From positions 434,001 through 498,000 of the forward strand of contig OY781105.1 of assembly GCA_963676635.1 (NCBI GenBank): a stretch of 64,000 nucleotides of DNA. The letters run 5' to 3'. The notes beneath the pieces were generated by a model, which saw only the letters and a list, made by a program, of their open reading frames with translations, did not search any database and was not told where the DNA came from. This DNA is from GCA-002708315 sp963676635 (GTDB lineage: Bacteria; Bacteroidota; Bacteroidia; Bacteroidales; F082). This document shows positions 17,806-26,048 of the stretch, one piece after another (position 1 is the first letter of the stretch; the number at the start of each line of letters is the position of its first letter). A program made the translations under genes and the position numbers.

Positions 17806-19020
17806 ATGATGAATGAGACTATGAGAAATAAAGAAATAATACTACCTAAGATTTACAGACCTCCTGATAAGTCAATATCAGGATGGTATGTGTATTTTTC
17901 TGTTTACAATGAATTTTCTGATAAAATGGAAAGATTTAAGCGTACACGTGGTTTTACTACGTGCGAAACAGTTGAAGAATGCCAGAAAGTTGCTTATAAA
18001 TTAAAGAATAAATACACAAAAAAATTAATAAATGGATGGACTCCTTTTAATGATAAATCAGTTATTTGGAAAGATAATCTGGTTTATCATGAAGTGAAAA
18101 AGAAAAGAACACCAATAAGGCGCTCAAAAAAAACAATTTCATTTTTTTGCTCTAAATATCTTGATGAAAAAAAGAGGATACTCTCCCCTGCTTCATATCA
18201 TAAATATGTTAGTGAATTACGAATATTTGAAAAATGGCTTTTGAATAACAAGGTTGATATCATTGATATAACATTGTTCGATGAAGAAAATGCAAGAAAT
18301 TTTATTAATTATTTACATTACAATAAAGAGCTTAAAGGATCTACTATTAATAATTACTTAATTACATTACAGGGTGTCTGGAATGCTGCAAAAAAAAATA
18401 TTAAGCTATTATCATCGCCCTGGGATGATATTAATAGGTTTCCTAAAAGTACTATGCCTCAGCGACCTTTAAAACAGGGAATAATTGCAGTACTGAAAAA
18501 TTATCTTGAAGAAAACGATCCACAACTGTGGCTTGCTGCTCAATTTATGTATTATTGTTTTATTCGGCCTAAAGAGCTACGGTTCATGAAGATAAAACAC
18601 CTTGATTTGTTTGAGGGGAAAGCAACCGTGTTTGCTGATATTGCAAAAACTGACAAAACCAGGACTGTTGAAATACATAATTCTTTTTTGACTGTTTTGT
18701 GGTCAAAATACAGGTTGAATGATTACCCTGAAGAATACTATATTTTTTCTACAAAAAGAGAACCTAGCACACAACCTGTAGGAAAAAACTACTTCTGGTC
18801 GCGTTTTAATGTTGTACGTAAAAGACTGAACATTCCTAATGATTATAAGTTTTACGGATTTAAGCATACAGGGGCGGTGAGAGCAATTAAGGCAGGCGCT
18901 AATATTAAAGAAATACAGGGACAAATGGGACATTCGTCTATAGAAACAACTGATGAATATATTAAGTCGATGGTTGGTTATGAGAGTGAGTTTTTTAAAA
19001 AAGACATGCCAACAATTTAG
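17806..19020 (+). CDS. int: Tyrosine recombinase, phage integrase
   Basis: Integrates and excises the prophage at tRNA-His. 404 aa: an N-terminal arm-binding region, a core-binding SAM-like domain (about 108-205, with FEKWLLNN and the GSTINNYLITLQGVWNAA helix) and a catalytic domain. Catalytic residues by motif: Arg254 (IRPKEL), His354 in YGFKHTGAVR (Lys353 where many enzymes have Arg), His376 (MGHSS) and Tyr385 (TTDEYIKS). It is the only plus-strand gene at the left end, and its stop overlaps the convergent small gene by 4 bp. Confidence 0.95.
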   Translation: MMNETMRNKEIILPKIYRPPDKSISGWYVYFSVYNEFSDKMERFKRTRGFTTCETVEECQKVAYKLKNKYTKKLINGWTPFNDKSVIWKDNLVYHEVKKKRTPIRRSKKTISFFCSKYLDEKKRILSPASYHKYVSELRIFEKWLLNNKVDIIDITLFDEENARNFINYLHYNKELKGSTINNYLITLQGVWNAAKKNIKLLSSPWDDINRFPKSTMPQRPLKQGIIAVLKNYLEENDPQLWLAAQFMYYCFIRPKELRFMKIKHLDLFEGKATVFADIAKTDKTRTVEIHNSFLTVLWSKYRLNDYPEEYYIFSTKREPSTQPVGKNYFWSRFNVVRKRLNIPNDYKFYGFKHTGAVRAIKAGANIKEIQGQMGHSSIETTDEYIKSMVGYESEFFKKDMPTI

Positions 19021-19274
19021 CCACATAACCAATAAAAACCTAATTCACCATTTTCTTCGGAAGCTATCGATATATATCCTTCATCTTCCAGGATTAATAC
19101 TATATCAATATCGACGAACGTAAGGAGAGGATCATGTTTCATCATTATCTTAATTATATCTTTTGTTGTAAGAAGATGATTTGATGATATCTCTTCTTTT
19201 ACTGGAGGAAAGCTTTGCTTAAATTTCCTAATTAAGGAATGATACCGTGCGACAGAAAGTTCTGATTTATCCAT
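19017..19274 (-). CDS. Small acidic prophage protein, unknown
   Basis: 85 aa (MDKSELSVARYHSLIRKF...). Predicted helical N-terminal half, then a strand-rich end (DEGYISIASEENGELGFYW). Not recognised. It lies 11 bp downstream of the structured RNA / terminator unit at 19286-19399, which may control it by attenuation. Convergent with the integrase gene. Confidence 0.55.
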   Translation of the reverse strand: MDKSELSVARYHSLIRKFKQSFPPVKEEISSNHLLTTKDIIKIMMKHDPLLTFVDIDIVLILEDEGYISIASEENGELGFYWLCG

Positions 19275-19285
19275 AAATATTTAAT

Positions 19286-19388
19286 TTAAAAACCAGCCTC
19301 CGCTGTCGCACACTACTATGAATGTATTATACCTACGTATAACTCGGAAGCTGGCTAAGCCATGCTTTCATAGTAGTATTATGCGACA
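19286..19388 (-). ncRNA. Structured RNA with promoter and terminator (sRNA or attenuator)
   Basis: On the minus strand a TATATTTG box (19399-19392) is followed within 4 bp by a fold-back. A long stem (19367-19388 with 19304-19322, two interrupted blocks of 10 and 7 bp) encloses two hairpins: TTATAC-GTATAA at 19327-19342, and one with a TAA loop at 19349-19366. This forms a three-way junction. An alternative stem, CCAGCTTCCG (19354-19345) with CGGAGGCTGG (19302-19293), runs directly into TTTTT and would be a terminator. The two folds cannot form together, so this is either a small RNA or a leader that controls the 85-aa gene. Confidence 0.5.
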
Positions 19389-19391
19389 TTG

Positions 19392-19424
19392 CAAATATAA
19401 GTCAAAAATTTAACGCAATTCCAA
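19392..19424 (-). promoter_or_regulatory. Promoter of the structured RNA
   Basis: Minus-strand TATATTTG (19399-19392) fits the Bacteroidota -7 box; TTGG at 19424-19421 may be a weak -33 box. It overlaps the last codon of the preceding gene. Confidence 0.45.
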
Positions 19425-19815
19425 TACCGTTTTGAGAAGTGTTAAATGAAATAGAGTTACTTTTATTAATAATTATTTTGTTTGCTTCTTGTAGTTCTTT
19501 ACCAGCCTTATTCATATGTATAATATGTGCTATATAGAAACTTATTGTGCTTACACCAAAAGCTCCTGCTAATGCATATTGCATAATTGCTTTTTCTTCA
19601 GAATTACTTGAAGTTATTGATCCTGCCCAATAGATGCATGCTCCTCCTAATATTGCCGAGGCAATACTGGCTGTTAAATCTCCTTGTGCTTTCTGTATGT
19701 TTATTCCGGCTTCATTAATATGGTTGCTATATTCAATAAAATCATTTGAAAGATCTTGTGAAAAACAAATGTGCATGCATATTAATGCGATAATAATACT
19801 AAATACTTTTTTCAT
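19402..19815 (-). CDS. Secreted or membrane protein, moron candidate
   Basis: 137 aa. A signal peptide (KKVFSIIIALICMHICFS, cut near QDLS), a helical segment, then two hydrophobic stretches (ASIASAILGGACIYWAG and YALAGAFGVSTISFYIAHII) and a polar end with NGIGIALNF. It is the last minus-strand gene before the structured RNA, beyond the tail genes, where lysogenic-conversion genes often lie. Not recognised. A surface or envelope role in the lysogen is inference. Confidence 0.5.
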   Translation of the reverse strand: MKKVFSIIIALICMHICFSQDLSNDFIEYSNHINEAGINIQKAQGDLTASIASAILGGACIYWAGSITSSNSEEKAIMQYALAGAFGVSTISFYIAHIIHMNKAGKELQEANKIIINKSNSISFNTSQNGIGIALNF

Positions 19816-19867
19816 GTTGCATTTATTTAATTATTTAAGATGTGGTTATGTGGATCAAAACTACAAA

Positions 19868-21622
19868 TTAAATTCTAACTAATGTTACTGTTGCTGCTTT
19901 TGTAATAGGAATATCAATTTTTATTGATTTTACAAGATATTGGTTGTTACCAATTTTCTTTTTTCTTGAAATATCAAGGTTTAAGAAATCTAATCTATTT
20001 AATTGTACTGGTATTTCATAAGTCGTTGATTTTTCAATAAAAGATAACCATTTTTCCCAAAGTTTTTTGTATAGTCCATTCTCACCATCCCAGAGTAGTG
20101 TGTGAGTGCCTATCACTTCACCTTTAGCGTTGTAAATACCTGATGTGCCTAAGGGGTATGTAACATCATATAAATCCGGTTGCATATTGCGAAAGAATAA
20201 TACTCGTGGTTCGAAATCGTCGATAAATGGAGAAATTAACCCGTAATTTGTTTGTCCTGCATGTATTCCTTTCAATGCATCATTCCCTTCTTGTTTTAAA
20301 AGAATTTGGTCGGCATGTGGTGTCATCCATGTGTAACTTACCCCAGGGGTTTTTCTTACGTGCCAATCCATACCTAATGTAGATAATTTTGAAGTCATAT
20401 CAGTTTTTGCATTACCGGTTTTTTTCCCAAAAAACGTCCATGAAAGTCTGGTCCATTGAAAATCTTGTGACATTTCTGAATCATTAGCATTTACATCAGT
20501 AATAATCCAGTATGAATCTTCACAAATTACTTTACGAATTTCACCACCTTTTATTCCCATATTTTCGTAAATCGGTAAATCATCAGGAGTTAATACTGAA
20601 GACTCAATGACGGCTTCATCAAATAATTCAACAGGCAACTGGTATTCTTCATATGTCGTGTCTGAAGAATCAAATTCATGTGAAATATTATACCCATCTT
20701 TTTCATCATCAATTTTCTTTTTTATTTTACCTGCTACTTTTGAAGTCCAATCATCATATTCTTCTGATTTTAGAATATCATCAAAAAATATAGATCTAAC
20801 TTCTTTAGATTTTAAGTCAAAATAAAAATTAACTGCCAGAGTTGATTTAATTGCATTTAATAATTTTGTTAAATCAACTTTAAGAACATCATAATGTAGA
20901 TTATAAGTATGGCTGTTTTGTATATTATTATCATCTTCTCCCATGCTTATCAGGCATAATTTTTTAAGTTCACTATGCTGTCCAATTGCATTTGTGAGAT
21001 TATAAGAAAACTCAGAAAATAGTTGATCAAGTATGTATGCTAAATATGGATGGTATAATCTTGGTCCTCCTCCTGTTTGGTTGTATGGGTTAACATATCT
21101 TATGCTCGCCCAATCTTCTTCAACAGGTGTCCCATCACGATATGTGTCATTTAGAATAGGGAAAAATGCGAATTGATAGTCAGGGTATGATCCTGCTAAT
21201 ACTTCTAATTCGTAAACATCAAGACTACCAACTCCTCCAATATCAAAAACATGTGTGCCTCCAAGATCAATATCTTTTGTCGTTTTATCTTTTATCTGTG
21301 ATGAAAATTCATAAGCTGAATTAACAATGTTACCTGATATTTTCTCGCTGATGATTGTATCAGTAATAATAAGCACTGCAGGGAAAAGAAATAACCCATC
21401 ATCATATATTTCACAATCGTGTTGAGTTGTTTCTTCATAAAGATCTGGATTTGAAATGAAGCCAAGTACGAGGGCATTGTGGTACGAATCAGGGATTGAT
21501 AACTTGTATGAAAAATTGCCAACAATAGCTTTTTCATTAAAAGCAGAATTGTTATAAACATATTTAATACTTGTGCCTGGGAAAAGTTCAAGCTCTTCGT
21601 CTCCGATCTTAATCTGTAACAT
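19868..21622 (-). CDS. Distal tail / baseplate-like structural protein
   Basis: 584 aa. The N-terminus (QIKIGDEELELFPGTSIKYV, then GNFSYKLSIPDS) resembles the large distal-tail proteins of Bacteroidota phages, which start with a beta-rich domain and a FSYxLxIP motif. The body is beta-rich with many aromatic residues. It overlaps the upstream structural gene by 14 bp and is last in the tail module. The assignment is by position and pattern, not by a clear domain. Confidence 0.5.
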   Translation of the reverse strand: MLQIKIGDEELELFPGTSIKYVYNNSAFNEKAIVGNFSYKLSIPDSYHNALVLGFISNPDLYEETTQHDCEIYDDGLFLFPAVLIITDTIISEKISGNIVNSAYEFSSQIKDKTTKDIDLGGTHVFDIGGVGSLDVYELEVLAGSYPDYQFAFFPILNDTYRDGTPVEEDWASIRYVNPYNQTGGGPRLYHPYLAYILDQLFSEFSYNLTNAIGQHSELKKLCLISMGEDDNNIQNSHTYNLHYDVLKVDLTKLLNAIKSTLAVNFYFDLKSKEVRSIFFDDILKSEEYDDWTSKVAGKIKKKIDDEKDGYNISHEFDSSDTTYEEYQLPVELFDEAVIESSVLTPDDLPIYENMGIKGGEIRKVICEDSYWIITDVNANDSEMSQDFQWTRLSWTFFGKKTGNAKTDMTSKLSTLGMDWHVRKTPGVSYTWMTPHADQILLKQEGNDALKGIHAGQTNYGLISPFIDDFEPRVLFFRNMQPDLYDVTYPLGTSGIYNAKGEVIGTHTLLWDGENGLYKKLWEKWLSFIEKSTTYEIPVQLNRLDFLNLDISRKKKIGNNQYLVKSIKIDIPITKAATVTLVRI

Positions 21623-22754
21623 CAGGTGTGTAGTTTTTATTAGTAAAAGCTCTCTTGTATTGAATTGTAAGGCCTAACAGGTTATCTGATTCGGTGTATT
21701 CAAATTTTGTTTTTGTTGATACAATTACTTTCACAAGCTGTTCTCCTGCAACAATGTAAGTTTCTTTGCTGAGAAACAGATCAGCACAGGCTTTGAGGTG
21801 ATCTTTTGACAAATAGCCTGTTGAAGCTTCAGATTCAGGTGTAATCATATGGTTTAATGAAGAAGTAAGCTTACCTGAGGCCACAAAGCTAATTATTTCA
21901 TTACTTTCGGGATCAAGGCTGTTTTCGATCTTTCCGCGAAGGTGAAGTGTTTCAAAACCGCCCAGGGAATTGGCAAAAAATATTGTAATCGGTATAGGAA
22001 CATAATCCTCAGTAAGTGTATAATAGTAGTAACCTGCAACAACAGTAGTGTCCGATTGAAACCACAATAGATACCTGATAGGAATTTTAGTGTTATCAAT
22101 ATCTCCAAGGCTGAGTTGATCGAAACCTGAGGCACAGATCACCAGGTTATTTGTTTCAACAGTGCCAAAATCATTAATAACCGTTGCTGGTGATGATGTA
22201 CCATCGGCATAATATACTTTTGCATAGGCGATTATATTAGCATCAGAAGCCTGATGGAAATAGTACAAAAATGATGGTTGGTTTTTCAGAACTTCATTCT
22301 TGTTAATCCAACTGAGGAACATTTTATCATTAGAAAGTTTTGAAAATATGTTGAGCGATGCCTTTTCTTGAGAAAGCCCTCCTTTTATCGCAAACCAGTT
22401 TATGTCATAACCTGTTTTTCCAACATCAAGAGTATTGATTAATGTGCCGGCGCTAAATTGTTCAATACGACACCAGTACCCAACTGCAAAATCATTAAGC
22501 TTAAGGAAATTTTCTGAAAGTGTAGGTGCTATAAAACTTGTAAGTGAGTCGACAACAGGTGCAACGTCAAACACAGCATTGTAGTCGCTGTTGGGGCGTG
22601 CAAACAGAGTTGTTATAAGTGTGCTGTCCTGGTATACATGACATAGAGCGTATACATCAGTGTATTCAGGATCTGACTCAAGTGCAATTGTTACAACGAT
22701 AGGATTGCGTGAGTAAACTAAATTCTCAGGACCGCTTACAAGTGATATGCTCAT
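21609..22754 (-). CDS. Phage tail structural protein, unknown
   Basis: 381 aa, beta-rich, opening VSGPENLVYSRNPIVVTIAL, which looks like an immunoglobulin-like or tail-tip fold. No known catalytic motif. It is packed between two genes with overlaps of 14 bp and 1 bp, in the module from tail assembly to the distal tail protein. I infer a minor tail or tail-tip protein. Confidence 0.45.
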   Translation of the reverse strand: MSISLVSGPENLVYSRNPIVVTIALESDPEYTDVYALCHVYQDSTLITTLFARPNSDYNAVFDVAPVVDSLTSFIAPTLSENFLKLNDFAVGYWCRIEQFSAGTLINTLDVGKTGYDINWFAIKGGLSQEKASLNIFSKLSNDKMFLSWINKNEVLKNQPSFLYYFHQASDANIIAYAKVYYADGTSSPATVINDFGTVETNNLVICASGFDQLSLGDIDNTKIPIRYLLWFQSDTTVVAGYYYYTLTEDYVPIPITIFFANSLGGFETLHLRGKIENSLDPESNEIISFVASGKLTSSLNHMITPESEASTGYLSKDHLKACADLFLSKETYIVAGEQLVKVIVSTKTKFEYTESDNLLGLTIQYKRAFTNKNYTPDVTD

Positions 22755-23236
22755 TATTCATTCCATTTTTCAGGCACGAATGCCAGATTAATAGGTGTTT
22801 TTATCTCAAGCCCGAATTCCCAACCGATAAACCCGTCATCGGTAAGGATAATAGCTTCGCCATCGTCAACAGAATCGGTACTAAAACCGTTAAGTCGGTT
22901 CATTCGCTGTTCGCGGCGCAGGTATGTGAGCACGTCGATCGCCAATAACCTGCATTCGTCAATTAGCTTATGTTTGCTTTTTACAGTTCTTGCTTTAGTA
23001 ATGCGGCGCTGTACAACTCCAAAATGAATGCGTTTTCCGGATTGGTTATTTTCGCCTTTTGCACCGCTTAATCCTTCTTTGAACCCTGTGTAAAGCAGTG
23101 CAGGATCCTGCGACTTCACCTTGTCTTTTATTTCCTCAAAATCAGTTTCAACAAAATATTTGATTTCCTTGTGTTTAGTAGCAATAGCGCTAAACAAAGC
23201 TGCTGTTTCTGTATAATTGAGCTTAGTGTGTGCCAT
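22754..23236 (-). CDS. Phage protein, probable minor structural
   Basis: 160 aa. The N-terminal half is helical (LNYTETAALFSAIATKHKEI); the C-terminal half has GFIGWEFGLEIKTPINLAFV, a pattern seen in Bacteroidota phage structural proteins. It shares a 1-bp overlap with both neighbours. Function not recognised. Confidence 0.4.
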   Translation of the reverse strand: MAHTKLNYTETAALFSAIATKHKEIKYFVETDFEEIKDKVKSQDPALLYTGFKEGLSGAKGENNQSGKRIHFGVVQRRITKARTVKSKHKLIDECRLLAIDVLTYLRREQRMNRLNGFSTDSVDDGEAIILTDDGFIGWEFGLEIKTPINLAFVPEKWNE

Positions 23237-23994
23237 TATCTCCTTCTTTTATTCTTTTTCTCCATTTCTGCAGCATCATCATTTATTTTCCTCATCATTC
23301 CCAGCATCTCGAAAAAATTCATATTAGCTACTTCAGAATAAGTACCTGTTTTGGGACCTGCCATTTCGTAAAAGAAACCCAACCAGCCTGAGCGGCTGCG
23401 ACGCACTTTGTTGGTTTTTTTAAAGATATCTTTATGAGAATGAGCTAATTTTTGACGGCAGCCAATGAAAAAAGCGAGGATAACGAGCTTCTGATCGAGT
23501 GCTACTCCACGAACATGATTACAAATCATTTCGATATCTTCTTTGCGAAAAGGCTTATTGCTGTACGTGTACAAAGTACTTATGAGCATATTAAGGCTTC
23601 CTTCCTCTTTCTGTTTCAGAAATTCGCCAAGAAACTTATCTGCAAACGCGAATTGTGATACACTAATATTTTTACAATCAGCATCAGGTCCATAGAGTAT
23701 TTCCAATCCGGTTTTAAGTTTTGGAATTAGATTCCTTGTAAGTGTAGGCTGCTTGAACATCCAGTCAACAATCTCAAAAAGGGCACTTTCCTGGCTTGTA
23801 TTCATTTCTTCAAGTACTTTAGGTGCTAATCCTAAAAACCTATAAAGAAGCTCGCGGCGAAGCCTGAGGCTTTTGTTTACAAGCATTACACGGGGCACAA
23901 CAAACAAAGCCTGATCAAGCGTGAACTCATTCCAATTAGCCGGTGTTTTTTTTATTATTGACTTTCCGTTTATTTTAAACTCAATTTTATGCAT
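23236..23994 (-). CDS. Phage tail-region protein, possible assembly chaperone
   Basis: 252 aa, helical, with a short beta start (HKIEFKINGKSIIKKTPANW) like tail-assembly chaperones and a basic C-terminus (EMEKKNKRRR). No clear family. It overlaps the holin gene upstream by 8 bp and abuts the next structural gene. A chaperone role is guessed only from size, fold and place. Confidence 0.35.
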   Translation of the reverse strand: MHKIEFKINGKSIIKKTPANWNEFTLDQALFVVPRVMLVNKSLRLRRELLYRFLGLAPKVLEEMNTSQESALFEIVDWMFKQPTLTRNLIPKLKTGLEILYGPDADCKNISVSQFAFADKFLGEFLKQKEEGSLNMLISTLYTYSNKPFRKEDIEMICNHVRGVALDQKLVILAFFIGCRQKLAHSHKDIFKKTNKVRRSRSGWLGFFYEMAGPKTGTYSEVANMNFFEMLGMMRKINDDAAEMEKKNKRRR

Positions 23995-24373
23995 TTGATT
24001 GGCGTTTTTTCATCTGACGAATAGAGTTAACAGTTCCTCCTGCAAAATAAAATGCAAGGATTGTAATAACTGGCCAACCTAGTGTGTCGTTATTAAGCTC
24101 CATAAGGCTTGTAGTTGTATCAATCCAAACCTGGTTTTCGTTAATAGATCCCCAAATCATTATTACAGATGCAAGAAGAAATACAAACAGGTAAACGGAT
24201 ATAACAAGTAAAGCTAGTAACCTTTGTGCAAGTTTGAAAGGCTCATATGCGGCCAGAAATTTAAGATGATAATCTGCTTTTTCTTCAGCTGAATAAACAG
24301 CTTTGTCAATGCCTGATATTCCTGCATTTATCATGCTTTGACTACCAAATATTTTCCCTAAAAGTTTAAACAT
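23987..24373 (-). CDS. Holin-like membrane protein
   Basis: 128 aa. Residues about 51-75 (LLALLVISVYLFVFLLASVIMIWG) and 98-115 (LGWPVITILAFYFAGG) are membrane segments, preceded by an amphipathic part with EEKADYHLKFLAAYEPFK. The layout resembles the three-segment holins found in gene transfer agents and Mu-like phages. It lies 26 bp after the lysozyme gene, so it likely forms the lysis pore. Exact holin class uncertain. Confidence 0.6.
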   Translation of the reverse strand: MFKLLGKIFGSQSMINAGISGIDKAVYSAEEKADYHLKFLAAYEPFKLAQRLLALLVISVYLFVFLLASVIMIWGSINENQVWIDTTTSLMELNNDTLGWPVITILAFYFAGGTVNSIRQMKKRQSNA

Positions 24374-24398
24374 AGTTGTATATTTTAATAATTAATAG

Positions 24399-24836
24399 TT
24401 ACCAAGAAAAATATAGATCTAATTCCTGAATTCGTCTTCGCATTAGTCCACGAAGGTATCTTCCCCCTCCTCTACGCCAGGTTATCCATGAGTCAGCTAT
24501 TTTTTCATTGTCAGGATTTATTTTCATCAATTTGAAAAAAGTAGATTTTTTAAAATTTCCTGTTCCTGCATTGAAGGCAAATACAACAATAGCATCATAT
24601 TGACATTGCCGTAAATTCACATCCTTGAGTAAAGATTTTAATTCTTCCTCAAAAATTGAGATGTCTTGTTTGAGTAATTCTTCAGCTTGAGCTTCAGTAA
24701 TAGCTTGTGTGAAATTTCCTGCTGTCCGGGTATGTCCGTAGCCTATTGTTAAAATACCTGCGCTGCAGTGATAAGCATTAGCACGGAATTGTTCCCATTT
24801 CTTAATAAGGTCAATACCTTTTTGTGAAATTTTCAT
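24399..24836 (-). CDS. Endolysin, T4-type lysozyme (GH24)
   Basis: Cleaves peptidoglycan at lysis. From the start at 24836 it has 145 aa. The catalytic triad aligns as Glu15 (KKWEQF), Cys24 (YHCSAG, where T4 has Asp20; Cys is usual in lambda-like R21 relatives) and Thr30 (TIGYGHT). The end has RRRIQELDLYFS. A start at 24890 is open but would overlap the upstream gene by 58 bp; 24836 gives an ATGA overlap, typical of this cluster. No signal-anchor is evident, so release needs the holin. Confidence 0.9.
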   Translation of the reverse strand: MKISQKGIDLIKKWEQFRANAYHCSAGILTIGYGHTRTAGNFTQAITEAQAEELLKQDISIFEEELKSLLKDVNLRQCQYDAIVVFAFNAGTGNFKKSTFFKLMKINPDNEKIADSWITWRRGGGRYLRGLMRRRIQELDLYFSW

Positions 24837-25081
24837 TTCCCTGTACGTTTTTTGATTTTGTAGTCGAGAATTATTTTTTTGATTTGCCAAAGGAGAAAGA
24901 TAATTGTTAATAAACCAACAATCATTCCTATTATGCCATTAACTATACCCAAGTGAGCATTGACAATATCAGTATAACTAGCTAATTGTATGTTCATAAC
25001 AGCGACTTTCATTCCTAAAAAGCCACCTAATAACAAACGTGCAAAATTCAATATCATATCATTAATTTTAAAAGGCTCCAT
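24833..25081 (-). CDS. Small membrane protein in the lysis module
   Basis: 82 aa with a central hydrophobic segment (IVNGIIGMIVGLLTIIFLLW) and a weaker one near residues 12-28, ending in a basic tail (IKKIILDYKIKKRTGK). It overlaps the lysozyme gene by an ATGA and the upstream gene by 14 bp. Such a protein next to lysozyme could be a second holin, an antiholin or a spanin-like factor. Not recognised. Confidence 0.5.
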   Translation of the reverse strand: MEPFKINDMILNFARLLLGGFLGMKVAVMNIQLASYTDIVNAHLGIVNGIIGMIVGLLTIIFLLWQIKKIILDYKIKKRTGK

Positions 25082-26048
25082 AAACTCCGGTTAACTCCGA
25101 GTTGTCGATCCCATCACCGGCGGTGTACGAGGTCGATTCTTCGGGGGCTGTATATTTTGAACTTGTGAAATACTTATTAAATAGATCCGCGCTGGCGCTG
25201 TTGTTAAGGTATTCAACTAAGCGTTGTACATAGTGTGAGGCTTTCTTCTCAGCAATTTCCTGATCGCAGTCAATTTCCTTATGAGCCTCAAAACAAACAT
25301 ATTGCGTTACAGCTCCCTTAAGGAGATGGAAAACGCGGTCGTATTCATCAGCCTGTGTACCTGATGCCGTTGAGGCGCCTACCGATCCGTCAACATCTTC
25401 CCCGTCTTTTACACGTTCCTGGATCTCGTCAAAAAATTCATCTCCTAAAATCGAACGGATATAAAAATCTTCAACATAGCTGATTACCGGGTTAAGCTCA
25501 TAAAAAAGGATATGGCTAATTTTCTTCGAAGTGTATTCGTTGAATTGTGAAACTGAGTTTACCAGGTTCTTTTTTATCGAAACATAAACCGGGCTTGAAG
25601 TCCAGTCGCTGAATTTGTCAATATTCTTATTAAGGTGAAAAATAAGGTTCTCGATATTGCGGGATGCTGCGGCAAGATATTTTGCTGATAACTGCTTAAT
25701 TTGCCAGTCGAATGCCTGTTTCTTATTTTCGGTGGTTGTTATGCGGATGCCATTTTCGCTAATATCTAACTGCCCTTCAGGGATGTAATCCAGAAGTGCG
25801 TAATTGGCTACAATGCGCTGACAAAACCAGAGCGCCTTGGTGTAGGCGTTTACGGCTTCACTGGATGAAGCTGAAAGGGAATCGTTGTATTCTTTAACCA
25901 GGTTAGCCCAAAGAGCTTCACCTATGTACTTGTCACAAAGTTCCTGCTCCCGATCTTCAATAGCAAATTCAAGAATTTCAAATCCTGCAATAAAATCAAT
26001 TGCAATGTGATTTTTCAAATCGTCGATGGTTTTGATTATCTGTGTCAT
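25068..26048 (-). CDS. DUF6712-like phage protein, possible head-tail connector
   Basis: 326 aa, helical, opening IIKTIDDLKNHIAIDFIAGF, then a segment with REQELCDKYIGEALWANL. This pattern matches DUF6712, common beside portal genes in Bacteroidota phages. A Gly/Ser/Thr-rich stretch (about 225-240) splits two helical halves. It overlaps the portal-like gene by 4 bp. A connector or adaptor role is inference from position. Confidence 0.5.
   Translation of the reverse strand: MTQIIKTIDDLKNHIAIDFIAGFEILEFAIEDREQELCDKYIGEALWANLVKEYNDSLSASSSEAVNAYTKALWFCQRIVANYALLDYIPEGQLDISENGIRITTTENKKQAFDWQIKQLSAKYLAAASRNIENLIFHLNKNIDKFSDWTSSPVYVSIKKNLVNSVSQFNEYTSKKISHILFYELNPVISYVEDFYIRSILGDEFFDEIQERVKDGEDVDGSVGASTASGTQADEYDRVFHLLKGAVTQYVCFEAHKEIDCDQEIAEKKASHYVQRLVEYLNNSASADLFNKYFTSSKYTAPEESTSYTAGDGIDNSELTGVYGAF

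Noticed and set aside
17430..17816. Open frame of 128 codons across tRNA-His
   Set aside because: It spans the whole tRNA gene, attL and the terminator; no family pattern.
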